Source: Candidatus Zymogenus saltonus
Lineage (GTDB): Bacteria > Desulfobacterota > Zymogenia > Zymogenales > Zymogenaceae
Direction of reading: 5' to 3'
DNA: 37,396 nt
NCBI GenBank assembly: GCA_016929395.1
Contig: JAFGIX010000026.1
Span: forward strand, 1 to 37,396
The position numbers and the translations under genes are program-made. The notes under the pieces were generated by a model. That model was given only the letters and a program-made list of their open reading frames with translations, was not told the origin of the DNA and made no database searches. Numbering within the stretch: position 1 is the stretch's first letter; every line of letters starts with the position of its first letter. Positions 25,713 through 33,476 of this stretch are shown here, one piece after another.

Positions 25713-26088
25713 TGAATTTCCCGTTTCATAAAACCTCCCTGATTTTTATCAAACCCGATTTTCTATAAAATCGACTGACCCGTTATGGCGTTAAGAATTT
25801 CTATCGATGGAGACGGCGAAGTAATTCATTAGAAACAGATCGCAAAACTAATCAAGACCGTTTTTCCAAACCCGGGATGCTTCCAACCTGTAAGGCTTCC
25901 TTTATACACCCGATATGGCACGGTTTTAAAAAATGTCTTAGATTATTTGCAAATTTCGGAACGAAATAATATAATAGAGGTAATAATTCTTCCGAGTTCA
26001 TTGGAAAGCCTTCAAGGCACGAAGCGGAAAATGTGCGATCAATATCTGGATTAATCTAAAAACATATAAACCCATTGGGAGATCAAGC
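25713..26088 (+). other. 376-base spacer with the promoter for the CAP lipoprotein
   Basis: No intact gene. A frame from ATG 25785 to TAA 26052-26054 is broken by TAG at 25830-25832. Its latter half overlaps the promoter of the next gene, so I do not count it as coding. A small inverted repeat (GATTTT/AAAATC) lies near 25752-25767. Confidence 0.4.
25947..25975 (+). promoter_or_regulatory. Sigma70-like promoter for the CAP lipoprotein gene
   Basis: TTGCAA (25947-25952, four of six) and a perfect TATAAT (25970-25975) with a 17-base spacer. The leader to the start codon is about 107 bases. Confidence 0.6.
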
Positions 26089-26613
26089 ATGAAAAGATAT
26101 AGATTACTTTTATACCTCCTTTCCATAGTAATCCCGGCGGCGATCTTTATCGCCGCAGGCTGCCTACCGCCGCCCAACTACTACGGCTCTCCCTCCCCCG
26201 GAGGCTCACCCACCACAAACACGGGGGTCTGTTTTTCCGGCGGCTACGTTGGAATCAGGACCGACATCTTCAACCTCCTTAACAACGAACGCCAGAGCCG
26301 GGGCCTGTCCCAGCTGAGCTGCGATGCGACCTTAAGCAACATCGCCCAGGCCCATGCCGAGGATATGAACCGCAGAAACTACTTCAGCCACGTAACCCCT
26401 GAGGGAAAAACCCATACCGATCGCATCAGGGAGGGGGGCTCCACATATACCTACGTCGGGGAAAACCTCGCCTACGGCCAGAACTCGGGAAGGGAGGTCG
26501 TCAACAAGTGGATGAACTCCCCGCCCCACATGGAGAACATCTTGAGGAGAGAATTCACCACTATGGGAATCGGGGCATCGGGGAAATACTACTGTCTGAT
26601 CCTGGCAAAATAG
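26089..26613 (+). CDS. CAP-domain (SCP/PR-1-like, YkwD-type) lipoprotein
   Basis: A 174-residue lipoprotein. The signal sequence has a basic start, hydrophobic core and lipobox IAAGC with C25 as the lipidated residue. A proline/glycine-rich linker (about residues 27-45) leads into a CAP domain: LLNNERQSRGLSQL, AHAEDMNRRNYFSHVTPEG (H89, H101), VGENLAYG (E125) and NSPPHMENIL (H147), the usual cavity residues. CAP proteins of bacteria are extracellular or periplasmic and mostly of unknown activity. GGGAGA precedes the ATG. It has its own promoter and a strong terminator, so it is monocistronic. Confidence 0.85.
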   Translation: MKRYRLLLYLLSIVIPAAIFIAAGCLPPPNYYGSPSPGGSPTTNTGVCFSGGYVGIRTDIFNLLNNERQSRGLSQLSCDATLSNIAQAHAEDMNRRNYFSHVTPEGKTHTDRIREGGSTYTYVGENLAYGQNSGREVVNKWMNSPPHMENILRREFTTMGIGASGKYYCLILAK

Positions 26614-26653
26614 CAAAGGACTGAGTTAAAGTCCGGCTCAAAAAAAATCAAGC

Positions 26654-26692
26654 GGGGGAATATTTAGCTTTAGAAATACTCCCCCTTTTTTT
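26654..26692 (+). terminator. Rho-independent terminator after the CAP gene
   Basis: GGGGGAATATTT and AAATACTCCCCC form a 12-bp stem with one mismatch and an eight-base loop, followed by seven T. It begins 40 bases after the stop codon. Confidence 0.85.
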
Positions 26693-26744
26693 GTCAATCT
26701 TTTCCTTGAAATAAAAAAAAACGAGTGATATTGTATACCTGGTT

Positions 26745-26770
26745 TTGTCACATCATACATATCATATAAT
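26745..26770 (+). promoter_or_regulatory. Weak promoter candidate for the acylase operon
   Basis: A perfect TATAAT (26765-26770) lies just before the AGGAGGA ribosome site. The best -35, TTGTCA (26745-26750), is only 14 bases away, which is too close for a normal promoter, and the leader would be very short. The gene follows a strong terminator, so a promoter must be nearby. Confidence 0.3.
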
Positions 26771-26789
26771 ATATTTTTAGGAGGAATAG

Positions 26790-28979
26790 ATGAAGATAAT
26801 GGATGAGGAGGTAAAACTCAGGGGCGTCAAGGGTGACGTGACGATCAAGAGGCTCGACGAGGGGGGATCTCCGAGGATAACGGCAAAGTGGGAGATCGAT
26901 CTCGCATACGGACTCGGCTACATGCACGGACACGACAGGCAGGTCCAGCTCTGGCTCATGAAGCTCATCGGCTGGGGGCGGGCCTCCGAGACCCTCGACG
27001 GCTCCGATGAGCTGGTCGCAATCGACAAATACATGCGGTGGATAGACATGGGGGGGGACGCCAAGAAGGAGCTGAAGAGCCTCGAATTTAATGCGAAAAA
27101 ATATATAGAGGCTTACTGCAAGGGGGTAAACGACGCCGTCAAAGACACCAAGAAGCCCTTCGAGTTCAAGATGGTGGGGTACAAGCCGGACCCGTGGACG
27201 CCCGAGGACGTTGTCATTATAGGGAGGATGATCGGCTTTATCGGACTTACCCAGAGCCAGGGGAGCGTGGAGAAGCTCATCATCGAGATGATTCAGAAAG
27301 GAATCTCTGTCCCTAAAATCAAGGATCTCTTTACCAACCTGACCGACAAGCCGACCAAAGAGTACCTCGATATCTTAAAAAAGGTCAAGGTAGACCCACC
27401 GATAATACCCCCCGACGTTAATTGGTTTTCGGCGGTGCCCTCCTTTCACGCCAGCAACAACTGGGCCGTCTCCCCTAAGAAGACCGCATCGGGCAAGCCA
27501 ATCCTGGCGGGAGACCCTCACCTCGAATCCAACCGGCTCCCCTCGATCTGGTACGAGGCGGAGATGGTCGCCGGAGACGTCGTCATGATGGGAGCTACTC
27601 TCCCGGGGACCCCCTTTCTGGGGGTGGGACGGTGCAGGGATATTGCCTGGGCGGTTACCTTTGCTTTCATGGATGTGGTCGACTACTTCATCGAGGAAGT
27701 CAAGGGAGGTAAATACCGCCGCGGCAACAAATGGCACGACTTTACCGTCAGGGAGGAGATCATCAGGCCGAAGAAGAAAAAACCCGTCACCGTCAAATAT
27801 TACGAGAACGACATAGGCGTCCTGGAGGGGATGCCTGACGAGGACGGCTACTACCTCAACTACGCCTGGTCGGCGAGGAGGGGATGCATAGCAGAGTCCC
27901 TCAACAGCCTCTTAAAGGTCATCAAGTCCAAGAGCGTCTCCGAGGCAATGAAGCTCTTCGAAAACATGTATTTTGCGGTGTTCAACTGGGTCTGCGCCGA
28001 CAGGAAGGGGAACATCGGCTACCAGATGAGCGGGCTCTTCCCGAAAAAGGCGGACGGCACGTCGGGGCTTCTGCCCTACCTCGCCTGGGACAAGAAGCAG
28101 CACTGGGGAAAACCGGTCAGCCCCAAGCTGTTCCCCAGCCAGTACAACCCGAAGGAGGGATTTATCGCCACCGCCAACGAGGATGCAAACCATCTGGGGA
28201 AGGTGAAGATCCAGAACATGCCTATGGCGAGCTACCGCAGGGACAGGATCGCCCAGATATTGAAAGATGGGAAGGACCTGACCGTGGATGACATAAAGAA
28301 GATGCACTACGACACATACTCGACCCAGGCCGAGAGGTTCATGAAGGTGATCGGGCCGCTTCTCCCCAACAAGAAAAACGGCAGGATACTCAAGGAGTGG
28401 GACCTGAGATACGAGGTTGACTCCCTGGGGGCGACCCTCTTCGAGAGGGTATACGAGGAGCTGATGAATATCGTCTTCGGCGAAAACGGTCTGGGAGTGG
28501 ACGTGGTCAAGTACGCCCTTACCGAGACCGGGATATTCAACGACTTTTACGGCTTCTTCGACGAGGTGCTCCTCAAGAAAAAGTCGGCCTGGTTCGGAGA
28601 CATGGAGAGGGACGATATATATAAATTGGCGATCGAGAGGGGCCTCAAGAAGAAGGCGGTCCGCTACGGGAAGGTACACTCCATCATGATGACAAACCTC
28701 TTCTTTGCCGGAAAGCTCCCGAAGTTCCTCGGGTTCGACCAAGGCCCCTTCGAGCTGATCGGAAACCGCGCCACCATTCCCCAGGGGCAGATATTCAGGG
28801 AGGCGGGAAGGGACACCACCTTCATGCCATCCTACAGGATGGTCTGCGACATGGCGGAGGACACGCTCCACACGAACTACCCCGGTGGTGCCTCGGACAG
28901 GAGGTTCTCGAAGTATTACAAATCGGATGTCGAGGCCTATTTTACGGGTAAATACAAGGTTTTGAAATTTGATCGTTAG
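26790..28979 (+). CDS. Penicillin acylase family protein (Ntn hydrolase)
   Basis: A 729-residue member of the penicillin amidase/acyl-homoserine-lactone acylase superfamily. These enzymes hydrolyse amide bonds after self-cleavage. The N-terminal part has GYMHGHDRQVQLW. The nucleophile is probably S222 in FHASNNWAVSP, followed by GDPHLE (241-246). ANEDANH further on supplies the usual asparagine. The start is certain: AGGAGGA lies four bases before ATG and the domain begins at once. There is no signal peptide, unlike most family members, which mature in the periplasm, so it may be cytoplasmic. It leads an apparent three-gene unit with a ThiS/MoaD-like gene and a cytochrome. The natural substrate is unknown. 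Confidence 0.85.
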   Translation: MKIMDEEVKLRGVKGDVTIKRLDEGGSPRITAKWEIDLAYGLGYMHGHDRQVQLWLMKLIGWGRASETLDGSDELVAIDKYMRWIDMGGDAKKELKSLEFNAKKYIEAYCKGVNDAVKDTKKPFEFKMVGYKPDPWTPEDVVIIGRMIGFIGLTQSQGSVEKLIIEMIQKGISVPKIKDLFTNLTDKPTKEYLDILKKVKVDPPIIPPDVNWFSAVPSFHASNNWAVSPKKTASGKPILAGDPHLESNRLPSIWYEAEMVAGDVVMMGATLPGTPFLGVGRCRDIAWAVTFAFMDVVDYFIEEVKGGKYRRGNKWHDFTVREEIIRPKKKKPVTVKYYENDIGVLEGMPDEDGYYLNYAWSARRGCIAESLNSLLKVIKSKSVSEAMKLFENMYFAVFNWVCADRKGNIGYQMSGLFPKKADGTSGLLPYLAWDKKQHWGKPVSPKLFPSQYNPKEGFIATANEDANHLGKVKIQNMPMASYRRDRIAQILKDGKDLTVDDIKKMHYDTYSTQAERFMKVIGPLLPNKKNGRILKEWDLRYEVDSLGATLFERVYEELMNIVFGENGLGVDVVKYALTETGIFNDFYGFFDEVLLKKKSAWFGDMERDDIYKLAIERGLKKKAVRYGKVHSIMMTNLFFAGKLPKFLGFDQGPFELIGNRATIPQGQIFREAGRDTTFMPSYRMVCDMAEDTLHTNYPGGASDRRFSKYYKSDVEAYFTGKYKVLKFDR

Positions 28980-29036
28980 AAGGAGACCGAGCCCGGGCGC
29001 TATTTGTGGTAAAAAGCAAATTTGGGATTCACGGGG

Positions 29037-29282
29037 ATGATATTCAACAAAAAGAGGATAACCGTTACAGTAAAGCCGTACGGACTGGTGAAAAACTACG
29101 TGGAGGGGGGGACCTTCGAACTCAAGGAGGGGGCAAGGCTCAAGAAGCTTTTGAGAAAATCCGGGGCGGCGGGCCTTTCCTTCCCCCTGATCTTGATGAT
29201 CAACGGCGAGAGGGTAAATCCCTCCCACAGCTTAAGCGACGGAGACGAGGTGAAGCTCCTGAATGTGGTGGGTGGGGGCTAA
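29037..29282 (+). CDS. ThiS/MoaD-like small sulfur-carrier family protein
   Basis: An 81-residue beta-grasp protein. It starts MIFNKKRITVTVKPYG, continues through MINGERVNPSHSLSDGDEVKLL, and ends VVGGG. A terminal Gly-Gly is the site that is adenylated and thiocarboxylated in ThiS, MoaD and related carriers. I start at ATG 29037; TTG at 29022 would add five residues with no better ribosome site. It sits 57 bases after the acylase and 48 before the cytochrome. No E1-like ThiF/MoeB gene or MoaE lies nearby, so its partner is elsewhere. Molybdopterin or thiamin roles are possible but not shown. Confidence 0.75.
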   Translation: MIFNKKRITVTVKPYGLVKNYVEGGTFELKEGARLKKLLRKSGAAGLSFPLILMINGERVNPSHSLSDGDEVKLLNVVGGG

Positions 29283-29330
29283 TTTATCGACACAATAAGA
29301 TTATTTAATTCATTTAGAAGGAAATAGCAG

Positions 29331-30047
29331 ATGTTTGACAGAGAGTTGAAGAGTCTGGGGATTCCGGCAAAGGTCCTTATAACCTTCTTTCTCTTGGTTA
29401 TCGGGACCGGGTATCTTTCCGCGGTCTACGCCATATACGAGACCCACAGGCTCGCCGACGGAAAGGAGCCGCTGACGATGGGCGACATCGTTCTAACCTA
29501 CTACGGCGACAGGGAGACAACCCTCCTCGGCTCCAAGAGCCTGGGAACGATGAAGACCTATTACGAATCGGATGATGACATCGACAAGGTCTTAAACTGG
29601 ATAAAGTCGGGGGCGGACAGGATCGCCTACGAGAAAACAGTGGCCCCGATATTTACAAAGAGCTGCGTCTCTTGCCACTCGTCGAGGGGAAGCGAGAGCG
29701 GCTCCCCGCTGACGACTTTCGAGGAGGTGGTGAAATACGCGGAGGTCAATAAGGGGGTCGCCTTTGCGCGCCTCTCCACCCTCTCCCACACCCATCTGAT
29801 CACCCACAGCCTGATGTTCTTCCTTCTCTCTTTGATTTTCCTGATGAGCTCGGTAAAGGACAGGTGGAAGACTCTCCTCTTCATCTTATCTTTCGGGGCG
29901 ATCTTCTGCGATGTCGCCTGCTGGTGGCTCTCGAAGCTGTCTCCCGTTTTCTCCTACGGAACGGTGATCTTCGGCTCTGTCCTGGGGATAACCTTTCTCT
30001 TTTACTTCTTCAGGCCCCTTTACGAGATGTGGCTGAAAAAGAAATAA
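29331..30047 (+). CDS. Membrane-anchored monoheme cytochrome c-like protein
   Basis: A 238-residue protein with one N-terminal transmembrane helix (about 15-37), a soluble region with a single heme c motif CVSCH (112-116), then three hydrophobic helices (about 160-175, 181-200 and 209-228). A histidine-rich stretch, SHTHLITHS (152-160), lies at the edge of the second helix and could bind heme or metal. The heme site would face the periplasm. AAGGA lies eight bases before the ATG. It ends the acylase unit and is followed by a terminator. The redox partner is unknown. Confidence 0.75.
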   Translation: MFDRELKSLGIPAKVLITFFLLVIGTGYLSAVYAIYETHRLADGKEPLTMGDIVLTYYGDRETTLLGSKSLGTMKTYYESDDDIDKVLNWIKSGADRIAYEKTVAPIFTKSCVSCHSSRGSESGSPLTTFEEVVKYAEVNKGVAFARLSTLSHTHLITHSLMFFLLSLIFLMSSVKDRWKTLLFILSFGAIFCDVACWWLSKLSPVFSYGTVIFGSVLGITFLFYFFRPLYEMWLKKK

Positions 30048-30064
30048 CATACTATCGTTAAACC

Positions 30065-30094
30065 GGCCCTTCGCTGATTCGAGGGGCCTTTTTT
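30065..30094 (+). terminator. Rho-independent terminator after the cytochrome gene
   Basis: GGCCCTT and GAGGGGCC form a GC-rich stem (with one wobble) around a short loop, followed by six T. It starts 18 bases after the stop codon. Confidence 0.75.
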
Positions 30095-30179
30095 ATTTCG
30101 AGGGGAATTTTATTAATCGCCCAGGCGGCGAATGAGTATTTTTGCCGAATGGGGGGGTCAGCAGGCGAATTGAAATGAC

Positions 30180-30208
30180 TTGAATTGCCCCCGCTCATCT
30201 GGCATAAT
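30180..30208 (+). promoter_or_regulatory. Promoter candidate for the flippase gene
   Basis: TTGAAT (30180-30185, four of six) and CATAAT (30203-30208, five of six) with a 17-base spacer. The start codon lies about 43 bases past the -10. Confidence 0.4.
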
Positions 30209-30250
30209 CGGAAGTGAAATTAAACCTTTTTTTGCGTCTCTTCCACTGCC

Positions 30251-31705
30251 TTGACACTATCTATCAAAAGCAAGATACTGAGCTCGTTTTTCTGGGTGGG
30301 AATAAGCACGTTTCTGTCGAGGGCGTCCACCATCCTCGCAACGCTGATCCTTGCGGGACTGCTCGTCCCGGACGACTTCGGGGTCGTAGCCGTAGCAAAC
30401 GTAATAACCGCAAGCCTGGGGCTTTTTCGCGACCTCGGGATGAACCAGGCCCTGATATATCAGAAGGAGCATATCGAAGAGGCCGCGGACACCTCCATGA
30501 TCCTGAGCGTCTCGGTAAGCGTGATCCTATTTCTAATTGGGTATTTCCTGGCCGGACCCGCCGCCCTCTTCTTTAAAAACCCGGCGGTGAAGGACGTTGT
30601 TCAGGTGCTCTCCTTTACTCTTGTCATCTCCTCATTCTCTTCCATACCATCATCGCTCTTGGAAAAGGAGATGGACTTCAGGAAGAGGGCGCTTCCGGAG
30701 GTAGCCTCCTTTTTCACCTACTTCGCAGTATCGTTGATCCTGGCCCTCAACGGCTTCGCCTACTGGAGCATAGTCTTAGGCTACACGGCGCTCTCCATCG
30801 TGAACCTGATCGTCGTCTTTATCGTGTCGCCCTGGCACCCCACCCTCAAACTTCACCGACACATGGTCTCCGAGATGTTCGGCTTCGGGAAATACGTCAT
30901 GTCGAACACCGTCATAGTCTTCATCCTGAAAAACATCGACGATTTCTCCCTCGGAAGAATTATGGGGACGGTCTCCCTCGGCTTCTACTCACTGGCCTAC
31001 AGGATAGCCAACGTCCCCGCCACCCAGATAACCCACATGGTCTCAAAGGTCGTATTTCCCGCCATGATGCAGATGAGCGAAGACTCCCAAAGAGTAAAGG
31101 ATTTTCACCTGAAGACGTTCTACTACCTGAGCATAGTGAATATTCCGCTGGCGATCGGGATAATATGTTTCGCGCCCCCGTTCTTTCACATTTTTTACGG
31201 GACGAAATGGGACGCCGCAATCATCCCCACCCAGATATTGGCGATATACGGCCTGACGAGGGGACTTTTCTCCTCGACTACGTCGGTCTTTATGACCTTG
31301 GGCAGGATAAGAGAGATCTTCCTGTTTCAGCTGTGTCATCTTATATTGCTGGCCGTCCTGATCTATCCGGTCATTACCCTTTATAAAATCGTGGGACTCT
31401 CTATCCTCCTCTCTCTTTTAAATATCGCCAATGCCGTCGTTATAATTATGAGGATGGAAAATTTCCTCGGCGGAGTCACGGTAAGCTCCCTGAAGCACCT
31501 CATCTACCCATCCGTCATATCAATCATCGCCATAGTAGTCCCATTCAAGGCATGGACCGTGCTCGTGGGCGATCTAAACGTATTTTCATTTTTCATTCTC
31601 ATCGGCCTCTCCGGCCTGATCTACACGATCGCTGTCTTCAAGAGGGACGCCGAGCTCATCGACCTGATCAGGAACTCCCTGAAGGGGACTATAGGAAATG
31701 GGTAG
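30251..31705 (+). CDS. Oligosaccharide flippase family protein (WzxC/TuaB-like)
   Basis: A 484-residue multidrug/oligosaccharidyl-lipid/polysaccharide (MOP) exporter with about 12-14 hydrophobic helices. The N-terminus (KSKILSSFFWVGISTFLSR...LILAGLLVPDDFGVVA) is typical of the WzxC/TuaB branch, which moves lipid-linked glycans across the inner membrane. EKEMDFRKRALPE and GFGKYVMSNT are further family-like stretches. The start is TTG 30251, since no ATG fits the expected N-terminus and the upstream frame closes at TAA 30221; the ribosome site is poor. No glycosyltransferases adjoin it, which is unusual because most wzx genes lie in polysaccharide clusters. Confidence 0.85.
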   Translation: MTLSIKSKILSSFFWVGISTFLSRASTILATLILAGLLVPDDFGVVAVANVITASLGLFRDLGMNQALIYQKEHIEEAADTSMILSVSVSVILFLIGYFLAGPAALFFKNPAVKDVVQVLSFTLVISSFSSIPSSLLEKEMDFRKRALPEVASFFTYFAVSLILALNGFAYWSIVLGYTALSIVNLIVVFIVSPWHPTLKLHRHMVSEMFGFGKYVMSNTVIVFILKNIDDFSLGRIMGTVSLGFYSLAYRIANVPATQITHMVSKVVFPAMMQMSEDSQRVKDFHLKTFYYLSIVNIPLAIGIICFAPPFFHIFYGTKWDAAIIPTQILAIYGLTRGLFSSTTSVFMTLGRIREIFLFQLCHLILLAVLIYPVITLYKIVGLSILLSLLNIANAVVIIMRMENFLGGVTVSSLKHLIYPSVISIIAIVVPFKAWTVLVGDLNVFSFFILIGLSGLIYTIAVFKRDAELIDLIRNSLKGTIGNG

Positions 31706-31738
31706 AACCTGGAGTCTGTGTTTGTAGATATTTGAAAT

Positions 31739-31767
31739 TTGACATATAAGGCCCCGTTATCTATACT
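31739..31767 (+). promoter_or_regulatory. Near-consensus sigma70 promoter for the MscS-like gene
   Basis: Perfect TTGACA (31739-31744), a 17-base spacer and TATACT (31762-31767, five of six). The leader is about 70 bases. Confidence 0.7.
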
Positions 31768-31843
31768 TGATTGAGGGAGTCCCTTTTATAAGTTGCCCTG
31801 ATATACTTACTATTTCTCAAGACCTGATCCGGGAACAAACGAC

Positions 31844-32830
31844 ATGAAAGAGTTTCTTAAATCGTTCACCAAAATAGCCAAGAAGACGGGCGATTTTCTG
31901 TCGAAGATCGGCGCCTGGATCGAGAAGATGACGGACATCAATCCGGAGCTGATGAAGGATTTTCTTATCACCCTTATCATCATCCTCTTTCTCTACTTTC
32001 TTCGCAAGGTGGTCTTGAGAATAGCCTTTAGGAGGATAAAGGACGTCCGCATCCAATATCAGTGGCGCAAGGTCTCCACCTACGTCTCCGTGCTCTTCGG
32101 GATAATATTGATAGGCAGGGTGTGGTTCGAGGCGTTCCAGTCCCTGGCGACCTTTCTGGGTCTCCTCTCCGCCGGACTTGCCATCGCCCTAAGAGACCCG
32201 GTCGCCAACTTCGGCGGCTGGATCTTCATCCTATGGCGGCGTCCCTTCGAGGCGGGGGATAGAATACAGATTGGGGATTTCGCCGGAGATGTAATTGACA
32301 TCAGGATATTCCAGTTCACGCTTATGGAGATAGGAAACTGGGTCGACGCCGACCAGAGCACCGGCAGGGTTATCCACATCCCGAACGGCAAGGTGTTCAC
32401 CGAGATGCTGGCGAACTACAGCAAGGGATTCCAGTATATCTGGAACGAGATGCCCGTCCTGATCACATTTGAGAGCAACTGGCGGAGGGCGAAGGAGATA
32501 CTGCTTGCTATCGCCAACAAGGAGGCGGAGTTTCTGACCCAATCGGCCGAGAGGAGGATCAAGAGGGCCGCGAAAAAGTTCCTCCTCTTTTACTCGATAC
32601 TGACCCCGATAGTCTATACCAGCGTTAAGGAGTGCGGAGTGCTTTTGACGATACGCTACCTCTGCGAGCCGAGAAAGCGACGCAGCACCGAACACGAAAT
32701 CTGGGAGGACATCCTCGTGGAGTTTGCCAAGTGCGAGGATATAGACTTCGCCTACCCGACACAGCGGTTCTACAGCAACATACACGAAGGTAAGCCCTTG
32801 ACGAGACCGCCGGATTTGGGGAAAAAGTAG
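31844..32830 (+). CDS. Small-conductance mechanosensitive channel family protein (MscS-like)
   Basis: A 328-residue inner-membrane channel that would open under membrane tension to release solutes on osmotic downshock. Three hydrophobic helices are visible (about 38-55, 75-95 and 100-125). The pore helix and beta-domain junction read LGLLSAGLAIALRDPVANFGGWIF, followed by RRPFEAGDRIQIGDFAGDV, the family signature. VIHIPNGKVF and the C-terminal alpha/beta domain follow. Length is close to E. coli MscS (286) plus an N-terminal helix. The ribosome site is weak (GGGA). It has its own promoter. Confidence 0.88.
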   Translation: MKEFLKSFTKIAKKTGDFLSKIGAWIEKMTDINPELMKDFLITLIIILFLYFLRKVVLRIAFRRIKDVRIQYQWRKVSTYVSVLFGIILIGRVWFEAFQSLATFLGLLSAGLAIALRDPVANFGGWIFILWRRPFEAGDRIQIGDFAGDVIDIRIFQFTLMEIGNWVDADQSTGRVIHIPNGKVFTEMLANYSKGFQYIWNEMPVLITFESNWRRAKEILLAIANKEAEFLTQSAERRIKRAAKKFLLFYSILTPIVYTSVKECGVLLTIRYLCEPRKRRSTEHEIWEDILVEFAKCEDIDFAYPTQRFYSNIHEGKPLTRPPDLGKK

Positions 32831-32867
32831 TAGGGCTGTCTCTCTGCAGAGGCGGCGGGGAACTATG

Positions 32868-32938
32868 CTGTCATTCCCGACCTGATCGGGAATCCAGTGA
32901 ATATCAAGACTGGATTCCCGTTTTCACGGGAATGACAG
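32868..32938. repeat. REPIN-like composite palindrome, copy 1
   Basis: This 71-bp element begins CTGTCATTCCCG and ends CGGGAATGACAG, a perfect 12-bp terminal inverted repeat. Each end is itself a small hairpin. A near copy is at 33226-33294, and a further half unit lies at 32944-32970. Confidence 0.8.
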
Positions 32939-33056
32939 ATATATGGATTCCCGTTTCTCAAGGGAATGATAACTTATTGTTTCTTCGCTGTCCCCTACCC
33001 CACTGACAAGCTGGAGCTTGCCTGTGGAACCCGGCCGTTTTTTTATCGTATTAACC

Positions 33057-33095
33057 CGATTGCTTCGTCGCTAAAGCTCCTCGCAATGACAATGA
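33057..33095. repeat. Second dispersed repeat type ('ATTGCTTCGTCGCTA...CTCGCAATGACA')
   Basis: An imperfect palindrome bounded by ATTGC and GCAAT, with CTTCGTCGC and CTCCTCGC inside. It resembles short dispersed repeats common in several environmental bacterial genomes; this is from memory, not a search. Confidence 0.5.
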
Positions 33096-33164
33096 AAATA
33101 TATTTTGTCATTCCATGCAAACAACTTCGCATACTGTCATTCCAAGCACAATCAGGAATTAGAC

Positions 33165-33224
33165 TGTCATTCCCGACTTGATCGGGCACTATACCGTCAT
33201 TCCCGACCAGATCGGGCACTATAC
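33165..33224. repeat. 30-bp tandem repeat built from the same hairpin
   Basis: Two adjacent 30-bp units (33165-33194 and 33195-33224) have the pattern TGTCATTCCCGAC..GATCGGGCACTATAC and run into the composite element at 33226. They differ at about three positions. Confidence 0.75.
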
Positions 33225-33225
33225 C

Positions 33226-33294
33226 GTCATTCCCGACTCGATCGTGAATCCAGTAGATATTAAGTCTGGATTCCCGCTTCCCAAGGGAATGACA
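33226..33294. repeat. REPIN-like composite palindrome, copy 2
   Basis: The same layout as 32868-32938: GTCATTCCCGAC hairpin, a linker (AGATATTAAGT against GAATATCAAGA in copy 1), then the inverted unit ending AAGGGAATGACA. The two copies have diverged slightly, so they are old or independently inserted. Confidence 0.75.
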
Positions 33295-33363
33295 CTTTAT
33301 CCCTCTTCCGCCAAACCATCTATTAAACCTCTTCCAACTTTGACGTATATAGAGCATAAACAA

Positions 33364-33396
33364 ATATGCCACGCGGCACATCGCCATGTGGCATAT
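33364..33396. repeat. Perfect 9-bp inverted repeat ATATGCCAC / GTGGCATAT
   Basis: The arms are 33364-33372 and 33388-33396, with a 15-base GC-rich loop. It is unrelated to the GTCATTCCC family. It lies about 80 bases past the PBP1A stop, so it may act in 3'-end formation, but no T run follows. Confidence 0.6.
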
Positions 33397-33476
33397 GAAA
33401 ATTTAGTAACAGCCCTTCCTTCCCATCCCTTCCCTACTCTCTCACATCTTCAATTCCCCGGCAGGATCCCGACAAC

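Larger units (their letters stand above)
32831..33476. other. 646-base convergent spacer rich in palindromic repeats
   Basis: This gap between the MscS gene (plus) and PBP1A (minus) has no gene. It is packed with hairpin repeats: two composite palindromes, a 30-bp tandem repeat, an ATTGC...GCAAT repeat (33057-33091) and a larger inverted repeat (33364-33396). These may also terminate or slow convergent transcripts. Confidence 0.6.

Noticed and set aside
25785-26054. A 90-codon frame with an internal TAG at 25830-25832, possibly a pseudogene or a recoded gene
   Set aside because: No ribosome site precedes the ATG, the frame overlaps the promoter of the CAP gene, and 73 open codons are not rare by chance. 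The protein reads plausibly but no family was recognised.
27912-29228. A 438-residue open frame on the minus strand
   Set aside because: It lies antisense to the acylase gene, lacks a ribosome site and recognisable motifs, and is a by-product of codon bias in the real gene.
33165-33294. Regular 30-bp repeats that look like a CRISPR array
   Set aside because: The units abut directly with no unique spacers and are hairpin repeats of the same family found elsewhere in the window. No cas gene is nearby.
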